Notes: generated by a model not told the origin, from the sequence alone. Positions 10,513 through 22,550 are shown, numbered from the stretch's first letter. The stretch: 64,000 bases of DNA from Notamacropus eugenii (GCF_028372415.1 NC_092873.1:350921890-350985889); one strand, 5' to 3'. Program-made: numbers and translations.

Positions 10513-10784
10513 AAGCACCCCCATTTACCTAACATTCTCGAACAACTCTTCTCCCCTTTCCTCTTCTTCTTGCTTATATGTATGACAAAGGCGCTTCTGG
10601 ACTACCCGATATTCCAGGCATTCCAGAGCTGTACTCACCTCTCTTCCCTTCTCCTGATCCCCTTCCCCCTATCCCATCAAACTATATAGCACAGAATGAA
10701 TGTTATTACTAAATAATAACTGTTTCTCTTTTACTCAGGAACCTGAGGGTCTTCCCCTCCCAGTTTGGGGAATTTTTTTCTTTT
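10513..10784. other. No recognised element
   Basis: CT-rich unique-looking sequence between the putative LTR and the RTE-linked SINE. Confidence 0.4.
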
Positions 10785-11095
10785 ATTAAAAGGGGCCATT
10801 CCTTGAGTAACTACTTAAAGAGGCCTATTCGTTGAATGGGTGTATCTCACTCAAAGTGAGAATCTGATAAGATCTTAGCCCAAAATGGCCAAGATTCCAC
10901 ATAGCATCCTAGCCTGTCTCCAGTCCTCCTGAGGAATATCAGGCCTCTGAACCCAGATGGCTCTGAAGGAGAAGTGAGGCTGGTGACCAGCACAGCCCTC
11001 CCTCACTCAAATCAAAGTCAACTGCAAGTCATGCCATCATCTTGATGTCATGGTCCTCTTTGAGAACAAAGGACAAACACCACAACAGTAGATCA
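10785..11095 (+). mobile_element. RTE-linked SINE (RTESINE-like), full 3' end
   Basis: Characteristic marsupial repeat wording: GATAAGATCTTAGCCCAAAA, TCCTGAGGAATATCAGGCCT, CCCTCCCTCACTCAAATCAA, then CTTGATGTCATGGTCCTCTT, GAGAACAAAGGACAAACAC and a CACAACA tail. The last 45 bp match the 3' ends of the RTE LINEs found elsewhere in this window (57.2, 60.35 and 30.2 kb), as expected if RTE machinery moved it. Confidence 0.8.
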
Positions 11096-11329
11096 AACAC
11101 CTAATCTGGCAAATGGCCCTGCCTGCCTTAGAGGAGCAGGACCCACCTATTCTCTGCCTCATATGGGAGCAGACCCACTAAGTAATAGTACCCATTAAGT
11201 AGACTCATATGAGTGCATCCCCCCAGTAAATGCCTTTCTTTAACCTGGAGAACTGTCTGAGTGAAGTTCTTTCAGGACCTTAAGCCCACATGTCCTTACT
11301 CCATAATTTCTGGTGGCAACCCCAATATT
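11096..11329. other. No recognised element
   Basis: Short stretch with repeated CCCACTAAGTA/CCCATTAAGTA wording. Not assigned. Confidence 0.35.
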
Positions 11330-11985
11330 CTTGGGGTTCACTATGAAGTCTTCAAAACCATTGCCAAATTAATCTTTCTAACATACCGCTCCAGCCTGCT
11401 CTCCAAAATCGTCAGTCTCTCATTGCCTATTGAGTACTGTCTAATCTAAACCCATGCTCACCCTGGCTCTTGTTTAGCATCTAGTTGTCCTTTAAAAAAT
11501 CATTGTTGAAATCTTGACAAGGTCAGGTTATATTTCATGAGTTATATTTAATGCTACTCCTTTCATATAATCTAAGATCTGATCAAAATAGTGTATTCTC
11601 CCTATGCAGTTCTCCTATCCTCCTCTTGTCTTTGTCCATGCATTTAACCTATATCTAGAATAGATTCCTCACTCTCCTTCCTATCCTTTCCCATCCCAAA
11701 CTTCATCTTTTGAATACCTTTTCCTTCCCTCAAGCCTCTACTAGAGTATCATTTCCTCCAGGAAGCAAGTTCACTCCTATCATCTCCACCTTAGCTCAAA
11801 GTGATTCCTCTCTCCTTACATCTTAGCAATTTACACTTATCACATTTACCCTAGCTATAAACCTATATCACTCCCATTATTAGATTGTAAGCTCTCTGAA
11901 AGGAAGATCTGAATTCTTTTTAGTCCCTCTGTTTAGTATTATCTTTTGCAGAGAATAAACACTTAATAGTTGTAGAATTGAATTG
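11330..11985 (+). mobile_element. L2 LINE 3' region
   Basis: It resembles the L2 3' UTR: CCATTGCCAAATTAATCTTT, CTCCAGGAAGCAAGTTCACT, ATTAGATTGTAAGCTCTCTG and GAATAAACACTTAATAGTTG at the end. Confidence 0.65.
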
Positions 11986-12786
11986 AATTCATGTGGAGGA
12001 GACCCTAGGAGGACTTTCCAAGTGGAAGGAGGAAATTTAAAAGGGAGAAGGCTGGCCTATTCATGAACAGTGAGTAGTTTAAAATTCACAATTGTTGCTA
12101 AGTGGTAAATGGCACTCCTCCCTTCCTCCTCCACAAAATATACATGAATTTCAGATTAGTCTTATGTGGCTGGGGTAAGCATAATCATGACAACTGGGTT
12201 TAAAACATGGTTTTAAATAGGGCAGTTTTTGAGGACTATTTGAGAAGCTGGCTTTAGTATGTATGAACTATGGAGGCTCATAAAAAGAAAAATGGAAAGA
12301 TTTAGAAAACACAGAGGAAGAAAGCAAGTGTAATAGTATCTGTTTTAAGGCAACTAGGAAGGAGGGAAACCAGCTGGAATTTGTCAAGAGTTCATATTAG
12401 TTACAGGAACAGCCAAAAGAAGAGGTAAATACTATCCAGGCAGGCAGAAAACTTCTGCAGAAAAGAAACTTAATAAGTAGATTCCAGGTGGGATCTAGGG
12501 AAACAAACTGCCTCTAAGTCAGCTTCCAGGTAGCTGCAGAGAAAAATTTTCACTTGGAACTTGAAGGGTGGAACTGGAGCTCTTCCAGGAAGGACTGAAA
12601 GACTTCGAGGATTAGGGTCAAAAACCTGGGATCAGAAGATAAATGAATAGTCTGTAAATGTCTATTAATACATTAAGCCAAGTCAAAATGAATTGATGAG
12701 TGAAACTGAACTGAACCAAAATAGAGTACTCCCACCCACCCAACCTTATGAATGGTAGTGGCATTGTTTTTGCAACCTAAATTAGG
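11986..12786. other. 800 bp without recognised feature
   Basis: Purine-rich on the plus strand, with no coding potential and no confident repeat match by eye. Confidence 0.4.
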
Positions 12787-12921
12787 GAGGGGGTTGCAGA
12801 CTTACTGCCTGGGCCAAACCCAGCTGGCTTGTTTTTGTACAGTGAGCAAGCTAAGAATGTTTTTAAGTTTTACAGGGGCTGGCAGGATTTGGCCCAACAG
12901 CTGAAGTTTGCTGACCCCCTG
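12787..12921. mobile_element. hAT-Charlie miniature element (short, two inverted ends)
   Basis: The left end AGGGGGTTGCAGACTTACTG and the reverse complement of the right end (CAGGGGGTCAGCAAACTTCA) are related inverted repeats, each followed by GGGCCAAA. This is the typical Charlie-type terminus (CAGGGG, GCAAACT, GGGCCAAA). About 135 bp with no transposase. The 8-bp flanks do not match, so the duplication has decayed. Confidence 0.6.
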
Positions 12922-13487
12922 TTCTGAATGACTGATGCGTTGCAGAGAAGGGATACTAGAGAAAATTAAAAAGAGATAGTAATGGTACAGCCCAAAGAAA
13001 GAGACAGAATCTGATGATTCCTCAAATAATGTCAAAAGAAATTATATCTTCAATGAAGTGTCAAAAAACCTTCTGTTAGGCAGTACCCTGAGCCCGTTTT
13101 TTCACTGGCCCTTTGAAAAAACTAATAACAAGTTTTTAAAATGTTCTCCGTGTATTTGTTTACATAAATTTATACATTTCATCCATACTACTGTAATATC
13201 TTTGATGTATACATTAGTCACTTTGTAACTTTTATGATATCTTCATTGCAGGGATGTGCTGCTTCTCAACCATACTGTGAGTTTTACTTGGTCAAGGACC
13301 ACATTTTCTATTTTTTTTGATTCCTCATCAAAACCAATGTTTAGAAAGACTAATGTTTAGAAGTTCCATGTGCAGTAATATGCACTTAGTAAATGCCCAT
13401 TCACAAGCTTACTTGTCACTGCTAAAGAATGAACCTCCAGGATTTGTAACTAAGAACCCTTTTGTACATTAGTTTCCTAGAATTAAT
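12922..13487. other. No recognised element; AT-rich
   Basis: Contains polyadenylation-like and L2-like scraps (CAGTAATATGCACTTAGTAA near 13374) but nothing assignable. A good candidate for a conservation check because it lacks obvious transposon signatures. Confidence 0.35.
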
Positions 13488-13620
13488 GAATAAAGCATTT
13501 ATTAAGCACTTACTATGTACAAAGCACTGGGAATACAAACAGAAAACTAAGATAGCCCCTCCTCTTAAAGAGTTCACATTGTAACAGAAGAAACAGCACA
13601 TGCAGGTTTCAGCTGCAAGT
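13488..13620 (-). mobile_element. L2 LINE 3' end, antisense
   Basis: ATAAAGCATTTATTAAGCAC, TTACTATGTACAAAGCACTG and GAGTTCACATTGTAACAGA match the reverse complement of the L2 tail. Confidence 0.75.
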
Positions 13621-13944
13621 CAGATGGGAAAGTCCCATGGTCCTTTGGGTGCAGAGGCAAAGTGAACGGGTATTAATGCCTTTTCTTGAATGTCCTTGCC
13701 ACTGATGAAATGATATCAATTTCTGATGCAGAACCATTTGACAATGCCAAGGACTTTGGTGGCAAGAATTTTCTTTTCTGTTATTCAGTAGCTATGTGTG
13801 TTGGTGGCCTTCCAGGACAATGGCTGAGGGCAGATCTGGAAGCACTGGCATTCCCAAGACTCAGTTCAGAGTTGGGATCGTGGGCTATCTCCATTAAGAT
13901 CTGAGAGAAGATGGTGGTCAAGTCAAGTGGGGACAGTAGTCTGA

Positions 13945-14170
13945 CTTGCCTAGAACATGCTGACTCCCATCTCTCTCCTCAGGGTGCTTTGCTTAAAATA
14001 TATTTCCCCATGCAGCTATATCTCTCCTTTTCTTTCAGAACTTAACTCCTTCAGGCAGCCACCTGTCCTGATTCTACTTACCCTGCCTTATTCTCATCCC
14101 CTTAGTCACTCCAACAACAACTTAAGTGCTTGTATAATACTCTAAAGATAAATATCTTTGCATAATCTAA
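13945..14170 (+). mobile_element. Possible L2 LINE 3' region, decayed
   Basis: CT-rich wording such as GAACTTAACTCCTTCAGGC and CCACCTGTCCTGATTCTACT resembles the L2 3' UTR, but divergence is high. Confidence 0.35.
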
Positions 14171-14294
14171 TAAACATTTAATAAACATCTGCTCCAAGAA
14201 CTTGAATAAGTCAGTAGTAGTCTCTAGCAAAGATACAAAGTTGAGATCAGAGATGCCCTCAAGCACCTTTCAGCTCATAATGATGAAAATTCCC

Positions 14295-14375
14295 TTAGTG
14301 GCGCAGGGTTGTTGTGAGGATCAAATGAGATAACATGTAAAGTGCTTTGCAAACCTTACAATGCTACATTACTAC
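14295..14375 (+). mobile_element. MIR SINE 3' part
   Basis: GGGTTGTTGTGAGGATCAAA, TGAGATAACATGTAAAGTGC and TTTGCAAACC are the conserved MIR tail. The head is missing. Confidence 0.75.
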
Positions 14376-14528
14376 ATCAGATCCTTATCAGAATGAACTT
14401 GACTCTACCACTTAAGAAAAAAACCTAATTAGCGATCTTCCCAGAGGCAGAGAATAATAACATCACTGATGTTGAGCTGGAAGGGAACTTAGAGGTCATC
14501 TACACCATGTCCCTCATTATATATAGAT

Positions 14529-15670
14529 CATGGATTGGCAAACTTTTTTTGTAAAGGGCCAAATATTTTTGTAAACTATTTAATAGTAAATATATTGGGC
14601 TTATTTTAGGACAAGAGGCAAAATAAAGACTGGTACTTCTATAACAAGAGAAAAAACAAACTTTCATAAATTTCTGTTGATAAAATTCAAAATATAACAA
14701 TAATCAAGTACAATTTTTTTTGGTAATACAAGTCTACTAATGAGAAGAAAGGGATTATTTTTGAGAATACCATTTCATTTAATTAAGATTTAAAGTTAAT
14801 GTTCCCTATCTTCAAAACTGATAGCAAAATGTTTATCTTTCAATTCTGATCTATAAGGAGATTTTATGTATTTCATCTTTGAAAATGTCTTTGCACATAA
14901 ATAGGTACTTCCAAATACTGATATCTAGCCACAAAAATGTTATTTTAACTGAGCTGAATTGCTAATAGTTTTAAACAAGTTTGTTTACCCTGGACACATT
15001 TCTTCAGCTGCTGCAATCAAATATGATTTAATTAAATCACCACCAGTAAAGGCTTTCCTTGCTTAGCTAACCAATGAGCCACTCAAAAACTTACTTTGAT
15101 TGCAGCCTCATTTTCATTTAAAAAAAATTTTTTGTCAAGAAATTCTTCTGTGATGAGATATTCCATTTTAAATTTTCTAATTTTTCCCTGCTATTACTTT
15201 TCTGAGTTGGGAGTACTATGATGAGTACTTAGTCTGGTAATGTATCCTTTTGGTATAGTTATAGTATCCTTACATAATGAACACAAATACTTTGCCATCT
15301 AATCTATAATAATCTACACTCCACTGTGACTTAAAAGCTCAATATTCAAAACTCTTTTTTCTTTTCTTGTTTTGATGTGATGGATATGCTCTGGTAGCTT
15401 TTTCTTTTAAATGTCACAGTAGAGCAATGTATATGGCACTCAAAATGCAGTCAGGTTGTAACTGCATCACTGTGATGTGTAGTGCAAAGTCTGCTGTTAA
15501 CACTAGAAAGCAGCCATAGATGATTCATAAATGAGTGAGTGTAGTTGTGTTCAATAAAACTTTGTGGACAATGAAATTTGAACTTCATATAATTTTCATG
15601 TGTCACAAAATATTTTTCTCCTTTTGATTTTTCCAACCATTTAAAAATGTAAAAATTATTCTTAGCTCTC
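14529..15670 (-). mobile_element. hAT-Charlie DNA transposon remnant with transposase traces
   Basis: The left end CATGGATTGGCAAACTTTTT, followed by GTAAAGGGCCAAATATTT, is a typical Charlie terminus. At the other side GCAGCCATAGATGATTCATA, GTTCAATAAAACTTTGTGGA and AACCATTTAAAAATGTAAAA match known Charlie subterminal sequence. On the minus strand near 14990-15080 one frame reads ARKAFTGGDLIKSYLIAAAE (then EMCPG), resembling the region of hAT transposases with the pattern GKPFTDGEFIK..L...AE.LCP. There are many stops. A 146-residue minus-strand ORF at 15451-15891 only overlaps its terminal region and is not a gene. Confidence 0.65.
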
Positions 15671-16608
15671 TTCCTCTCCTCCTTTGAAAGGCACTTTCTC
15701 AGCAGCAGCACAGGTGGTGACATGCACATGGCATGAATACCTGTGCTTGCCTCGGTGAGCCTGAAACTGGATCTCAAATATCTAGCTATGTCTTCTGCTT
15801 TGTTTCTTTTCCTGAGCACAGGTGACAGAATAGTGAGTCTGAGATGGACATTTCTAGCCATTGAGGCTGGAATATAATGGATAGGTAACACAGCAAAGTG
15901 TGCAGGTTAAAGCAAGAGTGTACTTTGAGGAGTATGAGCTCTCAAGTCATGAAGAGAGCCAACTATGGGGGAAGGAAAAAAACCCAACTCTTTGGAGGGA
16001 ATCACTCTTCACCTCTTGAGAGAAAAAGGGATTTCTCTCTATTTCTTTCCCCTTCCCTCATATCTGTCTTTCAGAAGAGCCAATCACCCAGTAAAAAACA
16101 GCTTTTGCTTTAAGGCTCTATAGATTTTCCAGGGGTTCTAGGGTAGAAGCAGAATGTTAAGAGAGTATAAGAAAAGCTGATTCCCTTCTCTTTGGTGTCA
16201 AGCTTTCCCAGTACTGAGCCCAATCTTCATGAGCCCAAAGAAGGAGCCCTTTGTGAGAGGACACCTCTTCAGCCATGGATAACAATGGTAAATAATCTTA
16301 ACCATAAAGTACCCCCTTAAAAACATATAGTTAGTTGAACCACTGATAGACCCTCCTTTCTTATTCTTGCTTTGGTTGGAATTAAGTATCTCTTATCTTT
16401 CTGGTCAGTCATTAATTTTGTTCTTTCTCAGGACACCCCCCCGCATGAGAGGAAGTCATTGGACAGATCCCAACAGGATCAGGCCACAGTCCTCCAGCCT
16501 CTGCAGCTGGGGTTATAAATAACTGCCAAAACTAAACAGCCAAATAACTGCATTTTGAAAATTGCTTTAAAAATCACTGTGGAATCCTGATTCGATAACA
16601 CTCTACAT
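15671..16608. other. 940 bp without recognised gene
   Basis: No coding signal. A TTATAAATA box-like motif is near 16514 and a run of C residues near 16435. It may include a decayed LTR, but this is not supported well enough to call. Confidence 0.35.
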
Positions 16609-16612
16609 ACAC

Positions 16613-16661
<49 letters not shown>
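16609..16661. repeat. (CA)n microsatellite
   Basis: About 26 CA units interrupted once by AAA. A plain dinucleotide repeat. Confidence 0.95.
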
Positions 16662-16663
<2 letters not shown>

Positions 16664-18339
16664 TTTTTCAACTTGCCTTTTCCTAACTCCCCTATCTTAT
16701 TGACCCATAGCTCCCCAGAGAAGACAACAGTAAACTTGAATACAAAGGACATCTTGTGATGAAAGAGACATTCTCTTCCATATTTAATGGGACCAGAGCA
16801 ATCCAGAATGTAGCTGCATTACATCATGCCATGTTGTTATGGCAGCAGAGACCTCTCTGTAATAGACAATTCTTCCCTGGGATCTCGGTATCCAAAATTT
16901 ACTTACCAGGAAGACCGGGGAGTTGTTTTTATGATCTGGCCTTCATTTTGTTTTTCTGTCAATGAAGCCAAATACCTTTATTACCACTTCCCAGGGAGAA
17001 ATATTCTGAAGGAACAGAAAGCTAGGCTGCAGTCTCAGGGGTAACATTAATCTCTAGTTAGTGTTACCCAGAGGACAGGGATTATGCTTTCTATTTCTTT
17101 GATATTTCCCCTTCCTCTCCTATCTTTCCCCTCCTGCTCCTTACCCCAGTTAGCCTCACTGGGAACAATATACAGAGTAGAAATGTCAGAATATCTTTTT
17201 TAGTGGGAAGGAAAGAGAGAAAGGACACAAATAGAGGGAATGTCAAGGTCCACCATTATGAAAATAAGTCAGATAATACTTAGATCATGTTAGAGGCTGT
17301 TGCTCATGAAATGTCCATGAAATGTATTGGCTCTGTGGACTGACTAATCTGCTAAGTAGTCAAGGCAGTAGACAAACCCAGGGAGAAGGTTTAGCTCATA
17401 GGGAATCAGCTTCCTATGTTTATTAGCCCCAACAAAAACAAGATAGCCTCACTGGTTCTGCATCAGTAAGGTGTAGGTCATCTCATGTGCTGGGTTGTTT
17501 TCCCAGGAGTAGAGAGTGAGGATGGGTCATCTTTGTGACTGACAAGATGCATTTGTCTATCAGGTAGCTAGAGATGCAGTCTCTGACCAATGAACGTTTT
17601 CTCTGTGACTAATTTGACCACACTACAATCCAACCTACTATTCTGATGTTGCTAGTACCGTGATCTAACTAGCTGAGCCTGGATGAGATTGTGGAGGAGA
17701 GTTATTTTCCTTTCAGTTTAAGAGTTGTACCTAAATGGAATGGTGTCCGGGTTTCTCCAGACCAGACTCTAAAGGGAATTTTCTGTTCTTGGTCATTTCA
17801 ATACCAAGTTAGCCTTACTTAACTTACTTCACATATTGTTTCTCCAAGGATCTTAACAAAAATTAAAGGACAGAATGGATGCAGAGCTTTCAGATCCATC
17901 CCTGTTCTCTGATAGGGGTCATATTAACACACATCTTCCCTTGCAAACAATGCAAAAAATAACCTTTAGGGGGGCAGTAAGCACTTGCATAGACCTTGGC
18001 CAGGATCTTTAGTATTGGCAGTTTCATAACTCTTATCCAAGGGTCTCCTCTCTAGATTGGGTGGGAACATAGATGAGCAGAGAGACCAGATCTCTTAAAA
18101 TGGGGAATAAGTGATAGGACTATCTGAGGATGAGAGCCATAGTCCTGGATCTATTCCAAATGCTACTACGAAGCTGATATCCTAAGCAAAGCACTCCACC
18201 TACCCTCCACCCCTTCCCTGCTGCCACACCAACAAGGATCAACCTATCTCACAAGGATGCAAGGATGTGGGAAAAGCAAATGAGTCATCTAGCAGTTCCT
18301 CGCCAAACCCCACCAGGCACAAGCCACAAGATTCCAAAG
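16662..18339. other. 1.7 kb without recognised transposon or gene
   Basis: The longest stretch here in which I see neither a repeat signature nor coding structure. Short ORFs (for example 16756-16965) show no recognisable domain. Confidence 0.4.
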
Positions 18340-19150
18340 TGATTTTCCTAAAATTCAGATCTGACCAAGTATGTCATTCACCCTACTCAATAAACTCCAA
18401 TGGTTCCCTGTTGCCTTTAGGATCAAATAGAAGCTTCTTCATTTGATTTTTAAAACCCTTGACTCCAACCTTCCATTGCAACTTCATTAAATATTATTCC
18501 CTTTTTTGCCTTCTTCCAGTCTAGCCAACTGAGAACTGCAAAATAATCTATCTCCCTTTCTCATTTCTGGATTAATCATCATCCATTCCTAGAAAGCAGC
18601 ACCTCCTCACCTCCACCTCTTAAACCACTTGCTTCCTTCAAGACTCAGCTCAAGCACTACCCTCTAAGCTTTTCCTGATCTTCCCAACTGCTAGTGTCTT
18701 TCCTCCCTGAACTACCTTCTACCTGGTCTGCATAATATGCACATGTTGTCTTCTCTGAAAGAATATAATCCCCTTGAGTACAGAAACAATAATAGTGGTA
18801 GTAGCTAGTATTTATATGGTACCAAGTATGTGCCAGACACTGTGCCAAGTGCTTTACAAATATTAACTCATTTGATTGTTGCCACAACTCTGGGAGAGAG
18901 GTGCTATTCTTCTTCTCATTTTACAGATGAGAAAGCTGAGATAAAAAGAGGTTAAATGACATGCCCAGGATCACACAGTGAGTAGGAGTTTGAAACTAAA
19001 TTTGAACTCAGGTCTTCCTGACTCCAGCTGCAACACTCCATCCACTGAATCACTCAGCTGCCTGACTGCATTCTTTTTGTCCTGGCATACTCAAGCAATC
19101 TCAGTAGCTGGCACGTAGTAGCTTAATAAATATTTGTTGAGTGCATAAAA
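18340..19150 (+). mobile_element. L2 LINE 3' region, interrupted by a MIR
   Basis: L2 3' UTR wording runs from TGATTTTCCTAAAATTCAGA and CTCAATAAACTCCAATGGTT through CTTCCTTCAAGACTCAGCTC to AATCCCCTTGAGTACAGAAA at 18787. It resumes after the MIR with CTGCATTCTTTTTGTCCTGG and AATAAATATTTGTTGAGTGC. Confidence 0.8.
18788..19066 (-). mobile_element. MIR SINE nested in L2, antisense
   Basis: AGCTAGTATTTATATGGTAC, AAGTGCTTTACAAATATTAA, CTCATTTTACAGATGAGAAA, CCAGGATCACACAGTGAGTA and ACTCCATCCACTGAATCACT form a nearly complete reverse-complement MIR. It separates two parts of one L2. Confidence 0.85.
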
Positions 19151-19207
19151 ACACTGTGAAGTTGGAATTGTATCATTTAGAAAAATATTATAAATCCTAA
19201 TTAAACA

Positions 19208-19312
19208 ATCATGTATTAAGCACTTGCTCCATAGAAAACCCTGGGCTATATTGGAAGAATTTGAAGGCAAACAGAAAAAGAACAGCCCCTGTCCTCAAGG
19301 AGCTTACATCCT
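19208..19312 (-). mobile_element. L2 LINE 3' end, antisense
   Basis: ATGTATTAAGCACTTGCTCC and CCTGTCCTCAAGGAGCTTAC are the reverse complement of the L2 tail. An AT-rich stretch with TTATT motifs (19313-19405) follows. Confidence 0.7.
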
Positions 19313-19405
19313 ATTGTTTTATTGTATTGTAATTATTTTGTATTTAATTATCCTATTTACTTATTTTATTGCAATTATTTATTATGGTAATTTATATTGT
19401 AATTA

Positions 19406-19830
19406 AAACAGAAAACGTAGTCCTGGAATGACACACAGCCATGTCTATCCACATCTACATATAGCATGCAGTTCTGATTCCTGGAAAGACTTAATAAGAG
19501 ATAGAAAAGGTCCAGAGAAGGGCAACTACATCGATTAGGATAGGGAAGGGAAAGACTGTCTCACAGACATAAACTAAAAAGATTAGGACTTTCCCACCTG
19601 AAAAAGTGAAAGCTGAGAGATTATCCAAGTATATGAAATCGTGAAGGCTTTGGCCAAAGAAAAAATGGGTTCGTTTATCCAAGCCCGCTACAGGAGAACT
19701 AGGGACACTCCTTGGAGCTTGAAGATCATTTTCAGGAAATTAGTAAAAACATAGAATTTATTACCCTGGGGAGTGACAGAGGCAGAAAATATATCAAAAA
19801 TAAGTTGGAAAATGGTTTAGATGATACAGA
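19406..19830 (+). mobile_element. L3/CR1-clade LINE 3' region
   Basis: AGAAAAGGTCCAGAGAAGGG, CAACTACATCGATTAGGATA, ATCGTGAAGGCTTTGGCCAA and GAATTTATTACCCTGGGGAG follow the conserved CR1/L3 order (KVQRRATRMI-type region, then the 3' tail). Decayed. Confidence 0.6.
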
Positions 19831-20859
19831 GAGAAGGAGAGAGAACGAAGAGAAGGATTTACACCATTCATCCTAGCCATACCTTTGCAATAATGTAAAG
19901 AAAACAATATTGAAAGATAGCAGAGCTCTGGCCAATGCACTGAGCAGTGTCAACTCGCCTTCCACCAGAGTGATGGGTGAAACATGCCTCCCTCTCAGAA
20001 GAAAAGAAGTTATGGAACCTTAATGTGGAATGAGAGTTATCAGGCCAAGATGTTGATGTGTTTTGCTTAACAGTACTCCTTGGGTACAAGGGAGGATTAC
20101 TTGAGGGCAAAAGAGGAAGGAGCCACTGGGAAGTGACCCGGGTGTAAAAAAGGAGAAGCAAATTACTTTTTTTTTGAAGAACAGGTCAAGTATCCGAGAA
20201 CCATTTTAACTTTAGGTCTATGAGCTTGTGCAGTAAATCTTTCTAGGTTTCAGTTTCTTTGTAAAATAAGGGGGTTGACTTGGTGTCTAAGGTCTCTTCT
20301 GTGTCTAAATCTATTATCCAAAGGCATTTGAATGCTCTAAGCGTCCCTTTTGTAATCCAATTTAGTTCAATAAACATTTATGAAACATTGAAAAAATGAA
20401 AAGGTGCAAATAAATGAATAGATAATGGTTTCATAATATATGAGAGTTAGGAAAGTATGGGACCTGTTCCTTAACCTTTTGAGATCATCTTCATGAAAGA
20501 AAACTAACATGATTCCTATGAAATGTTCCCTGGTTTTACTTTGAGACAGACTACAGACTCAATAGATCCTGCGTCTGATCTAATATGGCATTTCTCTTCT
20601 CCTTCTCCAGGACCTTAAACATATAGCCCAGATCTGTTATGGGTGCAATCCATAACATTGAAAGAGATTAAATTTCAGAAGTGTTGCATGTTGTTTAGAA
20701 ATAAATGTAGTTGCGTCTCAGAAAGCAACTAGTACTGTGAGATTAAGGGTTCCCAGGCTGACAGCTGGGAAATTTTAGTTGCTGTTTCATCTCTGGTATT
20801 TAACAACACGTCCCTGGTACTTATTCCCCTAGGTCAAGGGGTGGGAGCATTTAAAAGTT
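19831..20859. other. 1 kb of unassigned sequence with SINE-like scraps
   Basis: A SINE-like piece at about 20240-20330 (GGTTTCAGTTTCTTTGTAAA then GTCTAAATCTATTATCC) and an L2-like scrap near 20360-20390 (TTCAATAAACATTTATG). The rest is not recognised. Confidence 0.4.
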
Positions 20860-22550
20860 GTTTCCAGTTATTTGGTACTGGTTAAAAACAGAAAAGTAGG
20901 TCAGTGGAAAACACTTGATGAGCAAGAATCAATAGTAAAAAAAAAAAATTATCCCAGTGTTTGCTGCATCCAAGAATATAAATTACTGGGGGTAAAGATT
21001 CTCTTTTAACAAGAACTGCTGGGAAAGCTAGAAAATGGATCAGCAGGAATTATAGTTAGACCAATAACTTACACCATGTATCACAATAATCTAAAATATG
21101 TATATAACCTGATGAGAAAAGGTCACAATATAAAATACAATTAGAGAAGGATGAGATTGTATACAATGTTTCATAATTGTGGCAAGAGGGAGAATTCTTA
21201 ACTAAACAAGGGCTAGAGAAAATATTAAAAGATTAAATAGATAACTTTTACTAAGTAAAATTAAAAAGCTTTTGCATGAATAAAATTTTAAAAGACAGAA
21301 TTAGAAGAGAAATATCAAAATGGGAAAAATATTTGTATCAAATATCCCTATAAAAGTCCGATATCCCAACGCATACAGGGAATTGACATGATTAAATAAC
21401 ACCAAGAGTCATTCCCTAATAAATACATGACTTAAGGCTATGAACAAAAGCTTTCAAAAGAACATATTCTAAGTACATATAAAGTATAGATAAGAACTGG
21501 GCATGTAATTTCATTGATATAGGGATTTCTTAGATGAGGAAATTCCCTCTACAAGTATAGGTCATCACCTTCTCTGAAACTTAGAGGCAACTTCATTGAG
21601 AGGTTAAGAGACAGACCCAGTCACACAATTAATTTTTGAGGGAAGTGGAACTTAAACTCAGGTCCTCTTGGATTCAAGGCCAGTTCTCTTGCCATTATAC
21701 CATGCAGCCTCTAAGGTACAAACAATCCCATGAAAATATGCCCTAATAAAGGAGAAATGCAAATTAAAATACTTCTGAGGTTTTACTTCACCATACCGTT
21801 CCACTAATATGGCTCTATACAGAATGTCCCTTGATTCTTCTCTGAGATATAGCCTAGTAGGCTCAGTAAATCTTTAGTCAAATCTAGTATGACAAATTGG
21901 CAAAGATAAAGATGTGAATGTTGGTGGAGTTGTAGAAAGGTAGGCACACTGATGCGCTGATGGTGATGCTATGAAGTTTTCCAACCATTCTGGATTTTAA
22001 TTTAGAATTATGTTTTTTTAAAGTGTAAATTCTCTATACCCTGACTCAGAAATGTCACCAGTGGGCATATACCCCAAAGAATTCAAAGTCAGAAACAAAG
22101 GTCTAATAAATACCAAAAAAATCCTATTAGCCTTCTTTGTAGTAGCAAAAAAAAAAAAGAAAGAAAGAAAGTAGACAGTCCCCACTAGGGAAATGGCTAA
22201 AAGAACTATGGTTTTATGTATTATGAGACTGCAAAAAAATTATGAATATGAGAAATTAAGAAAAACATGGAATGATTTATATGAACTGATGCAATGAAAT
22301 AAGGAGTACCAAGAGAATAATATGTACATTTATTACAATAATGTAAGTGAAAAAAGAAGTTGGACTCTGAATTACTGATGAACTGTTGATATGACAAAAA
22401 AAATGGAGAAGAAATTAAAAAAAGATACATCTTCTCTTACAACAGAGAGGTGGGGGACTACCAGGACTGAAAATGGTATATTTTGTCAGGCTCTGTCTTT
22501 TTAAATGATGTTTTTGCTTAATTGATTTCCTTCAGTTTGAGCAGTGGCCA
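20860..22550 (+). mobile_element. L1 LINE ORF2 end and 3' UTR, interrupted by a SINE
   Basis: It resembles marsupial L1 ORF2 (AAGAACTGCTGGGAAAGCTA, ATAAAATTAAAAAGCTTTTG-type wording) up to about 21480, then a SINE, then L1 again (AAGGAGAAATGCAAATTAAA, CCAACCATTCTGGATTTTAA, GACTGCAAAAAAATTATG) to a gapped 3' end. An A-rich GAAA run lies at 22148-22171. Stops occur in all frames. Confidence 0.75.
21490..21715 (-). mobile_element. MIR-like SINE nested in L1, antisense
   Basis: GGATTTCTTAGATGAGGAAA, AGAGGTTAAGAGACAGACCC, AGTCACACAATTAATTTTTG and CAGTTCTCTTGCCATTATAC give a reverse-complement SINE of the MIR superfamily. L1 sequence flanks it on both sides in the same register. Confidence 0.75.

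Noticed and set aside
15451..15891. 146-codon minus-strand ORF
   Set aside because: Overlaps the terminal region of the hAT remnant and unassigned flank; no recognisable protein pattern.
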